A stretch of 50,717 nt of DNA, from assembly GCA_026386955.1 (NCBI GenBank), contig JAPLMQ010000098.1:1-50717 (forward strand), in the 5' to 3' direction. Below are positions 8,576 to 16,985 of this stretch, piece after piece. Source of the DNA: Planctomycetota bacterium. GTDB taxonomy: Bacteria; Planctomycetota; Phycisphaerae; Phycisphaerales; Phycisphaeraceae. The notes beneath the pieces are model-generated. The model worked only from the letters and a program-made list of their open reading frames with translations, ran no database searches and was not told the origin of the DNA. The translations under genes were made by a program, and so were the position numbers. Every line of letters begins with the position of its first letter. Position 1 is the stretch's first letter.

Positions 8576-9787
8576 GTGGCCCAATCCAACAGTGGTTCAG
8601 GTTTGTCCCTGGCCTCGTCCTCAATCGTCAATCGACTTCGCGAGTTCTCCGTCCCGCTCCTGGTCGGCGTGGCAGGGGCGCTGCTCTGGGCCAACCTCTC
8701 CCCATCGAGCTACCACGCCTTTGTGCATCATGCGATCGTCGGCCCCGTCAACGTCGAGTTCCTCGTCAACGAGTTGTTCATGGTGCTCTTCTTCGGCATC
8801 GCCGCCGTCGAGATCACCGACAACCTCGTTCCCGGCGGAAGCCTGAATCCCGTCCGCAAGGCGATCACTCCACTGTTCGCCACCCTCGGCGGGGTGGTCG
8901 GCCCCGCAGCGACCTACTTGCTGCTGAACATGTTCTTCGGCGACGCCAGCCTCACGCGGGGCTGGGGCATCGGCACCGCGACCGACATCGCCCTCGCCTG
9001 GCTCGTCGCCCGCCTGGTCTTCGGCGAAGGTCATCCCGCCATCGCCTTCCTGCTCCTGCTCGCCGTCGCCGACGACGCGATCGGGCTCGCCATCATCGCC
9101 GTCTTCTACCCCGACCCCGCCCACCCGGTCTTTTTGCCCGCGCTGGGGCTCGTTGCGGCGGGCATGCTCGTCGCCTTCGCCCTCCGCCGGCTCGCGGTCC
9201 GCAGCTATTGGCCGTATCTCCTTCTCGGAGGAACTGTCTCGTGGGCCGGCCTGTTCCTGGCCCACCTCCATCCCGCCCTGGCGCTGGTCTTCATCGTGCC
9301 CTTCATGCCCCATCACCGCCCCGCGGCGGCTCCGACGGCGAAATCCACGGCCGACGAAGGGCATTTCACCCTTGCCTCGTTCGAGCATGCGTGGAAGATC
9401 GTCGTCGACTTCGGCCTGCTCTTCTTCGGGCTCGCGAACGCCGGCGTGCAATTCAGCGCCGCCGGCACCGTGACCTGGCTGGTCCTCGCCTCCCTTGTCG
9501 TGGGCAAGACGCTGGGCATCTTCGGCTTCGGGCTCCTTGCCTCGTGGATGGGCTTCGCCTTGCCCGCGGGCATGACCCGGCGCGACCTCTTTCTCGCGGG
9601 GGTGATCGCCGCCATCGGATTGACGGTCGCCCTCTTCGTCGCGGGAGCCGCTTTCATGGAAACAGCGCTTCAGGGGGCCGCGAAGATGGGGGCGTTGGGC
9701 AGCGCCTTGGCGGCGCCGCTGGCGTTCATCGTCGCCCGTGTGTGGAAGAACGTGGAACCCCGCGGCGAGCAATCGAAGATCAGCTGA
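8576..9787 (+). CDS. nhaA: NhaA-family Na+/H+ antiporter, 403 aa
   Basis: This polytopic membrane protein has about eleven hydrophobic segments. Family landmarks include LVNELFMVLFFGIAAVEI (equivalent to the NDxLMxxFFxxVGxEIK region), WGIGTATDIALAWLV (the TATDIAF motif) and LLAVADDAIGLAI, whose paired Asp residues match the transport site of NhaA. The protein would exchange cytoplasmic sodium for protons. The chosen GTG at 8576 has a good SD (AAGGGAG, 8564-8570) five bases upstream. A hexamer TAGAAT at 8453-8458 could be a promoter -10 box with a leader of about 110 bases. The length is typical for the family. Confidence 0.85.
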   Translation: MAQSNSGSGLSLASSSIVNRLREFSVPLLVGVAGALLWANLSPSSYHAFVHHAIVGPVNVEFLVNELFMVLFFGIAAVEITDNLVPGGSLNPVRKAITPLFATLGGVVGPAATYLLLNMFFGDASLTRGWGIGTATDIALAWLVARLVFGEGHPAIAFLLLLAVADDAIGLAIIAVFYPDPAHPVFLPALGLVAAGMLVAFALRRLAVRSYWPYLLLGGTVSWAGLFLAHLHPALALVFIVPFMPHHRPAAAPTAKSTADEGHFTLASFEHAWKIVVDFGLLFFGLANAGVQFSAAGTVTWLVLASLVVGKTLGIFGFGLLASWMGFALPAGMTRRDLFLAGVIAAIGLTVALFVAGAAFMETALQGAAKMGALGSALAAPLAFIVARVWKNVEPRGEQSKIS

Positions 9788-9803
9788 CCTCCGTCGCCCG
9801 ACT

Positions 9804-10742
9804 TCAATGGTCCGAGATGCCCAGCGCCTTCGACAGCCGCGCCGCGGTGCGGAAGAGGACGCCATGCGGCGTGGGCGGGGCGGTGTTGTGCTGGAAGACG
9901 ATCAGCGTCTGGTCGTCCTTTGCCGGCTGCCCCCCGCGGTAGCCAGCGACCGCGCCGAGGATCTGCCGCCCCAGGTCGGGGCTGTCGGCGGGGCGCAACC
10001 CGCGCACGAGCTCGAGCAGCCCGGCCTCGCCCAACTCCGCGTCGGTGTCGGGGGCCGTCGCCTCGATCATCGAGTCGGTGTAGAGCACCACCGCGTCGCC
10101 CAGCCCGATCTTCACGGCGAACTGCTCGTAGTCCGTCGGCTCGAGCACGCCGAGCGGAAGGTTGGAGATGCCGCCCAGGTCGGCCACCTGCCCGGGCACG
10201 TTGGGCTCGAGCGGCCGCCACACGCCGGCGGCGGCGTTGAACCAGAGCGGTCGCGGGTGCCCGGCGTTGCAGACGATCAGGTGGTGCGATGGGCCGAAGA
10301 ACGTCGCGAGCACGGCCGTGGCGAAGCGCCCCGTCGCCTCGAGCCCGGCGAACTCGCGGTTGAGCGCGATCGCCAGCCTTGCGTTGTTGAGCAGGTTGAG
10401 GTGCTTGCCCATCAGCCCGCGCAGCCGCATCGCCAGGTCGCTCGCGTCGCTCCCGTGCCCGGCGACGTCGGCGATGACGAACCGGCTGATGTCGCCCGAG
10501 CCGCAGGACGAGATGTAGTGGATGTCGCCGCCCTCGGGGCCTTCATAGGGCTCGCAGAAGACCCAAGCGTCGAGCCCGCTCAATTCGAGCCGGCTCTCGG
10601 TGGCGCGGTTCCCGCCCCAGACCTCCATGCACTGCAGCCGCTGGGCGTTGGGCGTCGTCGGCTCGACTAGGGGAAGGAGGCCCAGCGACGAGCTCAGACG
10701 GCGGAGAAGCCAGCGGGGTTGTTCCTGGGTCGATTCGGCCAT
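9804..10742 (-). CDS. PP2C-type (SpoIIE/RsbU-like) serine phosphatase
   Basis: PPM-family motifs are visible: GGDIHYISSCGSGDISRFVI followed by ADVAGHGSDAS (metal-binding Asp/Gly), IVCNAGHPRPLWF, GDAVVLYTDSMIEA and KDDQTLIVFQ. The acidic residues that bind Mn/Mg are therefore conserved. Such proteins usually dephosphorylate STAS-domain anti-anti-sigma factors in partner-switching control. No receiver, PAS or HAMP sensor domain is fused to it, and no anti-sigma partner is nearby. The start at ATG 10742 is preferred because TAACAT (10755-10750) ends seven bases upstream. An ATG at 10751 would overlap that box. Confidence 0.85.
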   Translation of the reverse strand: MAESTQEQPRWLLRRLSSSLGLLPLVEPTTPNAQRLQCMEVWGGNRATESRLELSGLDAWVFCEPYEGPEGGDIHYISSCGSGDISRFVIADVAGHGSDASDLAMRLRGLMGKHLNLLNNARLAIALNREFAGLEATGRFATAVLATFFGPSHHLIVCNAGHPRPLWFNAAAGVWRPLEPNVPGQVADLGGISNLPLGVLEPTDYEQFAVKIGLGDAVVLYTDSMIEATAPDTDAELGEAGLLELVRGLRPADSPDLGRQILGAVAGYRGGQPAKDDQTLIVFQHNTAPPTPHGVLFRTAARLSKALGISDH

Positions 10743-10749
10743 GCCATCC

Positions 10750-10755
10750 ATGTTA
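10750..10755 (-). promoter_or_regulatory. Putative -10 box for the PP2C gene
   Basis: On the minus strand TAACAT is followed by seven bases and then ATG. No SD sequence is present, which fits a leaderless or nearly leaderless transcript. Confidence 0.4.
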
Positions 10756-10828
10756 CGCTGGCGGGGCCGCGTCGACGCAGTTTGTCGACTGTAGACTCGT
10801 CGGCGTGCCTTTATTGGAGGACATCGCC

Positions 10829-12106
10829 ATGACCACGACCACGAACCCCGCTGCCACCGCCGCCGAGCAGGCCCTCGCCGCGAAGGGGGGCAAGCCCGTC
10901 CGCACCGCGCCCTGGCCGGCCCGCAACCTCTTCACCGCCGCCGAGCGCGACGCCGCCGTCGCGCTCTTCGACAAGGTGATCGCCTCGGGCAGCGTCATCG
11001 GCTACAACGGCGAGGAGGAGGAGGCCTACCTCCGCGAGTTCTGCGACTTCATGGGAGGCGGATTCGCCGACGGGGTGAACTCCGGATCGAGCGCAGTCTA
11101 TGTCGCCCTGCGCGCCCTCGATTTGGAGCCGTTCACCGAGGTCATCGTCCCGCCCGTCTCCGACCCGGGCGGCGTGATGCCCGTCGCGCTGCTCAACATG
11201 ATCCCCGTGCCCGCCGACGTCGCCCCCGGAACCTACAACTCGGGTCCCGCGCAGATCGAGGCGCGGATCACCCCGCGGACCAGCGCGATCCTCGTCGCCC
11301 ACATCGCCGGTCTCCCGGCCGACATGGAGGCGATCATGGCCATCGGCAAGCGGCACAAGCTGCCGGTGATCGAGGACTGCGCCCAGTCGCATGGCGCGTC
11401 GCTCAAGGGCAAGCTCGTGGGGAGCTTCGGCGACATCGCCGCCTTCTCGACCATGAGCGGCAAGCACCACGCGAGCGGCCCGCAGGGCGGGATCGTCTAC
11501 ACCCGTCGCGAGGACCTGGTCTTCCCCATCCGCCGCGCGTCCGACCGCGGCAAGCCCTTCGGCCTCCCGCCGGGCTCTCAGAACTCCATCGCGTCGCTCA
11601 ACCTCAACTCCAACGACCTCGCGGCGACGATCGGGCGCGTGCAGCTGCGCAAGTTGCCGGGCATCGTCGCCGCCCGGCAGAAGACCGCCGACGCGCTGGC
11701 CCGCGCGTGCGAGTCGCTCAAGGCCGTGCGCCTCAACACCGGCATCCCCGGAGCCAACGGGGCCCACTGGTTCCTGCTGCTCAAGCTCGATCTGCCCAAG
11801 TTCCGCGTCGACAAGGCGGCGATCGCCGCGGCCCTGCAGGCGGAGGGCATCCCCGTCGGCGGCGGCTACTGGCACAGCCCGGCGACCTCGGAGTGGGCGG
11901 TGAAGAAACGGGTCTTCGGGACCAGCGGCTACCCGTGGAATTCCCCGCTCTACAAGGGCGACCCCAACGCGACGTGGGAGTTGCCCAACGCCAAGGCCGC
12001 GGACGACACGCACATCACGCTGGCGTTCCACGAGCGCGTGGGCGAGCAGGAGGTGGCGGACACGGTGGCGGCTCTGGCGAAGGTGGAGAAGGCCTACTTG
12101 AAGTGA
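10829..12106 (+). CDS. DegT/DnrJ/EryC1/StrS aminotransferase, PLP-dependent
   Basis: Type I-fold aminotransferase of the sugar-aminotransferase superfamily, 425 residues. Evidence includes the substrate loop VNSGSSAVYVALRAL, the cofactor-stacking region VIEDCAQSHGA, and the AFSTMSGKHHASGPQGG segment, whose Lys should form the aldimine with PLP. Most members transaminate keto-sugars used for cell-surface glycans or aminoglycoside-like compounds. There are no sugar-nucleotide genes beside it. It is followed instead by an ABC importer and a radical SAM gene on the same strand. The ATG has a good SD (GGAGG at 10816-10820, eight bases upstream). The donor and acceptor are unknown. Confidence 0.9.
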   Translation: MTTTTNPAATAAEQALAAKGGKPVRTAPWPARNLFTAAERDAAVALFDKVIASGSVIGYNGEEEEAYLREFCDFMGGGFADGVNSGSSAVYVALRALDLEPFTEVIVPPVSDPGGVMPVALLNMIPVPADVAPGTYNSGPAQIEARITPRTSAILVAHIAGLPADMEAIMAIGKRHKLPVIEDCAQSHGASLKGKLVGSFGDIAAFSTMSGKHHASGPQGGIVYTRREDLVFPIRRASDRGKPFGLPPGSQNSIASLNLNSNDLAATIGRVQLRKLPGIVAARQKTADALARACESLKAVRLNTGIPGANGAHWFLLLKLDLPKFRVDKAAIAAALQAEGIPVGGGYWHSPATSEWAVKKRVFGTSGYPWNSPLYKGDPNATWELPNAKAADDTHITLAFHERVGEQEVADTVAALAKVEKAYLK

Positions 12107-12161
12107 GGTGATGGACGGGCCGCGGTTCGTGAAGTTGTCTGATCGCCGCGGTTCGCCAACA

Positions 12162-12983
12162 ATGGTCGCCTCGATGCCGAATGCCTCCACGACATCCCAG
12201 CCCGCCCAAGGCGTCGCCGTCACTGTGCGCGGCGCCTCGCGCGTCTTCGAAGGCGGCGTCGCGGCGCTGAAGGACGTCGACATCGCCATCCCCGCCGGGC
12301 AGTTCGTCGCGATCCTCGGCCCGTCGGGCTGCGGGAAGTCGACGCTCCTGCGACTCGTCGCGGGGCTCGACCGTCCGCAGGCGGGGACGGTGCAGGTGGA
12401 GGACCCGCGCGACGCGGACAACGCCAAGCGGCGCGGGCCGATCCGCGACGACATCGCTTATGTCTTCCAAGACGCACACCTCCTCCCTTGGCGGAACGTC
12501 CTGCGCAACGTCGCGCTCCCGCTGGAATTGAAGGGCGTCGACCGCGCGACGCGCCTCGCCGCCGCCCGCGAGGCGATCGAGACCGTCGGGCTGACCGATG
12601 CGGCGACGCGATATCCCGCGCAGCTCTCGGGCGGGATGCGTATGCGCGTCTCGCTGGCCCGGGCCCTGGTGACTCGCCCGCGGATACTCCTGCTCGACGA
12701 GCCCTTCGCCGCGTTGGACGAGCTCACCCGCCAGCGGCTCGACGAGCAGCTCTACGGGCTCTGGCGGCGGGGGGGCATGACCGTCCTCTTTGTGACGCAC
12801 TCGCTCTCCGAGGCCGCCTTCCTCGGTCAGCGGGCGGTGGTCTTCTCGAAGCGCCCCGCCCGCGTCGCCGCTGACATCATGATCGACCTCCCGCTGGACC
12901 GGCCGGCCGACCTGCGCACCGAACGCCACTTCAACGAGCTGGTCCTTCAACTCCATCGCACGCTTGAGCGGGAGGGCGGGTGA
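12162..12983 (+). CDS. ABC transporter ATPase, NitT/TauT (SsuB/TauB) type
   Basis: The ATPase has a Walker A motif GPSGCGKST, a Q-loop in YVFQDAHLLPWRNVLRN (the PWR tail is typical of SsuB/TauB/NrtD), the signature LSGGMRMRVSLARAL (Met replacing the usual Gln), Walker B ILLLDEPFAALD and the switch histidine in FVTHSLSEA. It powers import with the permease that overlaps its stop codon and the solute-binding protein downstream. The start is uncertain: ATG 12162 or ATG 12174 both fit, and neither has a clear SD. The upstream gap contains a small direct duplication of CCGCGGTTCG. Confidence 0.85.
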   Translation: MVASMPNASTTSQPAQGVAVTVRGASRVFEGGVAALKDVDIAIPAGQFVAILGPSGCGKSTLLRLVAGLDRPQAGTVQVEDPRDADNAKRRGPIRDDIAYVFQDAHLLPWRNVLRNVALPLELKGVDRATRLAAAREAIETVGLTDAATRYPAQLSGGMRMRVSLARALVTRPRILLLDEPFAALDELTRQRLDEQLYGLWRRGGMTVLFVTHSLSEAAFLGQRAVVFSKRPARVAADIMIDLPLDRPADLRTERHFNELVLQLHRTLEREGG

Positions 12984-13798
12984 TGCCCTGGCGCTCGGCG
13001 CTCAATTCGACGCTGAAGTGGCTGTTCCGCTCGGCTCTCCCGCCGACGGTGACGTTCATCGTCATCAATCTGCTGTGGGAGGCGTCCATCCACGTCTTCA
13101 AGGTCCCGCGGATCCTCGTGCCCAAGCCGTCCGAGGTCTACTTGGCCCTCTGGCATGAGCCCGAGGCGCTCCTGCGAGGAACGTTCTCGACGGGCGTCAC
13201 CGCGCTGCTGGGCTTCGGGCTCAGCGCCGTCATCGGCGTAGCGGCGGGCGTGGTGCTCTCCAGCTCGCGCTGGATCGAGCGGGCCTTCTACCCCTTCACC
13301 GTCTTCCTGCAGACCGTCCCGCTGGTGGCGATCGCGCCGCTGCTGGTGGTCTGGTTCGAGATCGGCAAGAAGCCGGTGGTCGTCGCGGCCTTCATCGTCT
13401 CGGTCTTCCCGGTGATCGTGAACACGATGACCGGGCTTCGCTCCGTCGACCCGGCGCTGATCGACCTATTCCGGCTCTACGGCGCGTCGCCCCTCTCGCG
13501 GCTGTTCAAGCTGAGGCTCCCCGCGGCCCTGCCCAACATCTTCACCGGGCTTCGCATCGCCGCGGGCCTCGCGGTCATCGGGACGATCGTGGGCGAACTC
13601 TTCGCCAGCTACGCCGACGAGAACGCGGGGATCGGGATGCTGGTGCAGTCGTACCAGAAGGAGGGCGACCTCGACTTCGCCTTCGCCGCGGTCGGGCTGG
13701 CGTCGTTGCTGGGGCTGCTGATGTTCGGCTCGATCAACCTCGCGAGCTACATCACGCTCCGCCGGTGGCACGCGTCGGAGCAGGGACGGGCCGTGTGA
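12983..13798 (+). CDS. ABC transporter permease, NitT/TauT (SsuC/TauC) type
   Basis: A 271-residue inner-membrane protein with about six helices. The EAA loop (FRLYGASPLSRLFKLRLPAA) that docks on the ATPase is clear, preceded by the typical QTVPLVAIAPLLVVWFEIG segment. The ATG overlaps the ATPase stop codon by one base, with SD GGAGGG at 12971-12976, so the two are translationally coupled. A GTG three bases earlier is possible. The C-terminal half (IVGELFASYADENAGIGMLV) is the standard end of SsuC-like permeases. Confidence 0.9.
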   Translation: MPWRSALNSTLKWLFRSALPPTVTFIVINLLWEASIHVFKVPRILVPKPSEVYLALWHEPEALLRGTFSTGVTALLGFGLSAVIGVAAGVVLSSSRWIERAFYPFTVFLQTVPLVAIAPLLVVWFEIGKKPVVVAAFIVSVFPVIVNTMTGLRSVDPALIDLFRLYGASPLSRLFKLRLPAALPNIFTGLRIAAGLAVIGTIVGELFASYADENAGIGMLVQSYQKEGDLDFAFAAVGLASLLGLLMFGSINLASYITLRRWHASEQGRAV

Positions 13799-13856
13799 CG
13801 CGGCGCCATCGGGTACACTACCGATGTCGCTCCAGTCGACCTCGAAAGGATGTCCG

Positions 13857-14714
13857 ATGCGTTTCCTGATTTGCAAGATTGCGGCGGTGGTCTTCGCGGC
13901 CTGCTTTATCCTCTGCGTCGCCGCGCCCGCGCTGGCGGAAGGGGGCGACAAGGTCCGCATCCAGCTCAACTGGTTCCCCGAGCCCGAGTTCGGCGGGATC
14001 TACGCCGCGGAGCAGGCGGGAATCTTCAAGAAGCACGGCCTCGACGTTCAGATCCTCAAGGGCGGCCCAAGTGTCCCCTCGACCCAGATGACGGCCGCGG
14101 GCACGGTGGAGTTCGGCGTCGCCGCCGCGGACGAGGTGATCACCCTCCGCTCGAAGGACGCGGACATCGTCGCGGTCTACACGAAGTACTTCCGCAAGAC
14201 CTACGGAATGAGCGGCGTGAAAGTTGCCCCGTATGGCTCGGGGGCTATGGCGCAGTTCCTCGACCCTGCCAAGAACGATGTGGCCATGCAGTGCTTCGTC
14301 TTCTCAGAGCCACTCACGGCCCGCAAGCAGGGCATCGACCCCAAGGTCATGCTCATCGCCGACACCGGCTTCAATCCCTACACCGGCGTGATCATTACGC
14401 GTGGCGACTACCTCAAGAAGAACCCCGACGTCTGCAAGCGATTCGCATTGGCGCTGCGCGAGGGTTGGCAGGCCTACCTCGACAATCCCGAGCCCGCCAA
14501 CGACGTGATGGCCAAGCTGAACACTGCGATGGACCGCAAGACCTTCACCGACGCGGCCGCGGCGCAGAAGTCGCTGGTCGAGAGCGCCGACACCAAGAAG
14601 TCCGGCTTGGGAACGATGACGATGGAGCGTTGGAAGACGCTCTCCGACCAGCTCCACGACCTGGGCATCGTCTCCGAGAAGATCCCCGCGGCCGCGTGCT
14701 TCGCCAACCCCTGA
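13857..14714 (+). CDS. ABC solute-binding protein, NMT1/THI5-like, apparently internally deleted
   Basis: A signal peptide (about residues 1-27, ending PALAEG) is followed by VRIQLNWFPEPEFGGIYAAE, the canonical opening of NMT1/THI5-like binding proteins, and FGVAAADEVITLRSKDADIV. The usual segment running from the FxxxPxGI motif through a SLKDLKGKxVG-type strand is absent. AVYTKYFRKTYG runs straight into MSGVKVAPYGSGAMAQFL, which normally sits 40-50 residues later. The rest (CFVFSEPLTARKQG, GFNPYTGVIITRGDYL) is normal. At 285 residues it is shorter than typical relatives. SD AAAGGA (13845-13850) precedes the ATG by six bases. Ligands of this family include pyrimidine precursors of thiamine, nitrate and sulfonates. 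Here the ligand is unknown. Confidence 0.85.
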   Translation: MRFLICKIAAVVFAACFILCVAAPALAEGGDKVRIQLNWFPEPEFGGIYAAEQAGIFKKHGLDVQILKGGPSVPSTQMTAAGTVEFGVAAADEVITLRSKDADIVAVYTKYFRKTYGMSGVKVAPYGSGAMAQFLDPAKNDVAMQCFVFSEPLTARKQGIDPKVMLIADTGFNPYTGVIITRGDYLKKNPDVCKRFALALREGWQAYLDNPEPANDVMAKLNTAMDRKTFTDAAAAQKSLVESADTKKSGLGTMTMERWKTLSDQLHDLGIVSEKIPAAACFANP

Positions 14715-14768
14715 GTGATGGGACGACCGGCCCGCTGCGGCATTCTCCGTCCTGGCCCGACGTCCGCC

Positions 14769-16334
14769 ATGCCTGACATCCTCCTCAGCACGCTCAACGC
14801 CCGCTACGCTCACGCGTCGCTGGGCCTGCGCTACCTGCTCGCCAACCTGGGCGAGCTGCGCCCGCGGGCGGAGCTGCTGGAGTTCGACATCAATCAGCGC
14901 CCGGTCGACATGCTCGAGGCGATCCTCGCGCGGAGCCCGCGCATCGTCGGGCTGGGCGTCTACATCTGGAACGTCGAGGCGACGACGCGCCTCGCCGCCG
15001 ACCTCAAGCGCGTGCGCCCCGACATCACCCTCGTGCTCGGCGGGCCCGAGGTCAGCCACGAGACGCAGGGGCAGGAGATCGTCCGCCTGGCCGACTTCGT
15101 CGTGACCGGCGAGGCCGACCTAGCCTTCGCGAGGCTCTGTGGGCAGTTGCTCAGGGGCGAGCGCCCGCTGCTCAAGGTGATCGCCGCGGGCGAGCCGGAG
15201 GCGGCCGACCTGGCGCTGCCGTACGAGTTGTATGACGAGCGAGACGTGGCAGGGCGGGTGATCTACGTCGAGGCGTCGCGCGGGTGCCCGTTCAAGTGCG
15301 AGTTCTGCCTCTCATCGCTCGACGTCCCGCTGAGGCAATTCCCGCTCGAGCCGTTCCTCGCGGCCATGCAGTCGCTGCTCGACCGCGGCGTGAATCGCTT
15401 CAAGTTCGTCGACCGCACGTTCAACCTCAACCTCAAGGTGGGCAAGGCGATCCTCGACTTCTTCCTGGAGCGCCAGCGGCCGGGGCTCTTCGTCCACTTC
15501 GAGATGATCCCCGACCGGCTCCCGGCCGCGCTCCGCGAGACGATCGCGAAATTCCCGCCCGGGGCGCTGCAGTTCGAGGTGGGCATCCAGACCTTCAACC
15601 CCGAGGTCTGCGAACGGATCAGCCGGGTGCAGGACAATGAGAAGGCCGGGGAGAACCTGCGGTTCCTCCAGGAGCGGACGGGCGTGCATGTGCATGCCGA
15701 CTTGATCGTCGGGTTGCCTGGCGAGGGGATGGAGAGCTTCGCCGCGGGGTTCGACCGGCTCGTCGCGCTGGGGCCGCAGGAGATCCAAGTGGGGATGCTC
15801 AAGCGGCTGCGCGGTACGCCGATCGTGAGGCACGACGGGGCCTTCGCGATGCGCTACAGCCCGCATCCGCCGTACGAGGTGTTGCAGACGGGCGCCATCG
15901 ACTTCACGACGATGCAGCGGCTGCGCCGGTTTGCGCGGTATTGGGATTTGGTCGCCAACTCGGGGAACTTTGGCTCGACGACGCCGCTGTTGTGGGCGGG
16001 GAGTTCCGGGTGGCCTTTCGGGGGGTTCATGGCCTGGAGCGATTGGCTGCACGCGAAGGCGGGGCAGACGCACGGGATCGCGCTGGCCCGGCTGGCGGAG
16101 TTGCTGTTTGAATATCTCAGCCGCGCGGATGAAGCCGGCCTTGGGGGATGCGGCCCCGACATCGCCGCCCGCGCGTTGCTCGCCGACTTCAAGGCGGCGG
16201 GGCGCAGCGACATCCCGGCGTTTTTGCGGCCTTGGGCTCCGACGGGGGAGGAGCGCACGAAGCGCCCGGACCGTTCGCAGCCGCTCCCGCCGCGGCAATC
16301 GCGTCATGCGGGGCAGCGCGGGCCTCGGGATTGA
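14769..16334 (+). CDS. B12-binding radical SAM protein with DUF4080-type C-terminus
   Basis: The N-terminal 130 residues form a cobalamin-binding Rossmann domain ([40 protein letters not shown]). The radical SAM core starts with [12 protein letters not shown], giving the Cx3Cx2C cluster ligands Cys173, Cys177 and Cys180. It continues through [20 protein letters not shown] and [11 protein letters not shown]-like (seen as [11 protein letters not shown]) strands. The C-terminal part ([19 protein letters not shown]-like, seen as [17 protein letters not shown]) corresponds to DUF4080. The substrate is unknown. The gene starts 54 bases after the binding-protein gene and may belong to the same transcription unit. 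The ATG at 14769 was chosen because the B12 domain begins at once. Confidence 0.9.
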   Translation: MPDILLSTLNARYAHASLGLRYLLANLGELRPRAELLEFDINQRPVDMLEAILARSPRIVGLGVYIWNVEATTRLAADLKRVRPDITLVLGGPEVSHETQGQEIVRLADFVVTGEADLAFARLCGQLLRGERPLLKVIAAGEPEAADLALPYELYDERDVAGRVIYVEASRGCPFKCEFCLSSLDVPLRQFPLEPFLAAMQSLLDRGVNRFKFVDRTFNLNLKVGKAILDFFLERQRPGLFVHFEMIPDRLPAALRETIAKFPPGALQFEVGIQTFNPEVCERISRVQDNEKAGENLRFLQERTGVHVHADLIVGLPGEGMESFAAGFDRLVALGPQEIQVGMLKRLRGTPIVRHDGAFAMRYSPHPPYEVLQTGAIDFTTMQRLRRFARYWDLVANSGNFGSTTPLLWAGSSGWPFGGFMAWSDWLHAKAGQTHGIALARLAELLFEYLSRADEAGLGGCGPDIAARALLADFKAAGRSDIPAFLRPWAPTGEERTKRPDRSQPLPPRQSRHAGQRGPRD

Positions 16335-16482
16335 GGCATTTATTCGCGGGCTGATTTGAGCTGCTGCGCTTTCGCAATGCAACCGGGCGTCGGTACCGGA
16401 CCATTGAGCAATGCAGAAGGTGGCGTTATCGCACGAGCGCGAGGCGTGTGCACTGCGTATGGCTTTGTGGAGATCAATCGAT

Positions 16483-16962
16483 ATGCGTATTCGCTTCAGA
16501 AGGCCGTCCCTCACGGGGCAGCTCTCACTCGTAACTCTGGCGACTTTTACATTCTTGTTCGCTTTACTGAACGTATTGATATGGTTGCCAAATCAGGTCA
16601 TTCAAGACTTTGTTCCGGAAATCGTGGTCATATCGATCTGCTTCATTGTCGACAGCCTAGAATTTCCATTGGGTTGGGTCTTTCTCCCAGGTCACCGTGA
16701 CCACGAATTGAGTCATTTCGTTGTCTGGGTTCTTGCGATGGTTGCGAATGCCTATCTCTGGGGCTACGGAATTGCCGGGGTGCTGGCATTGGTCCGCCGG
16801 ATCCGCGATGTCCCACAGCGACGTCGAGAACGGAGCATTCTGGCCGGGCTCTGTCCGGAATGCCTATATGATCTCCGAGGCAGCAGGGGAGGCGTGAATT
16901 GTCCTGAGTGTGGTGCGGCGATGATCGCGCCAGCGGACAAAGAACCAGCGTACAAGCCGTGA
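16483..16962 (+). CDS. Membrane protein with C-terminal zinc ribbon, function unknown
   Basis: About three hydrophobic helices (LVTLATFTFLFALLNVLIWL, IVVISICFIVDSLEF and VLAMVANAYLWGYGIAGVLA) are followed by an Arg-rich stretch and a zinc ribbon CPECLYDLRGSRGGVNCPEC. The CPxCxYDLRG form of ribbon recurs in planctomycete membrane proteins (recalled knowledge). In-frame ATGs at 16411 and 16459 would add up to 24 polar residues. ATG 16483 has a GGAG ten bases upstream. The base composition is clearly lower in GC than in the neighbouring genes. No function can be assigned. Confidence 0.6.
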   Translation: MRIRFRRPSLTGQLSLVTLATFTFLFALLNVLIWLPNQVIQDFVPEIVVISICFIVDSLEFPLGWVFLPGHRDHELSHFVVWVLAMVANAYLWGYGIAGVLALVRRIRDVPQRRRERSILAGLCPECLYDLRGSRGGVNCPECGAAMIAPADKEPAYKP

Positions 16963-16985
16963 TCGATCTCGCGGGCGACTCTCGC

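Noticed and set aside
10829-16334. Secondary-metabolite or surface-sugar biosynthetic cluster suggested by DegT and radical SAM
   Set aside because: No nucleotidyltransferase, dehydratase, synthase or tailoring genes accompany them, so only a possible operon is reported.
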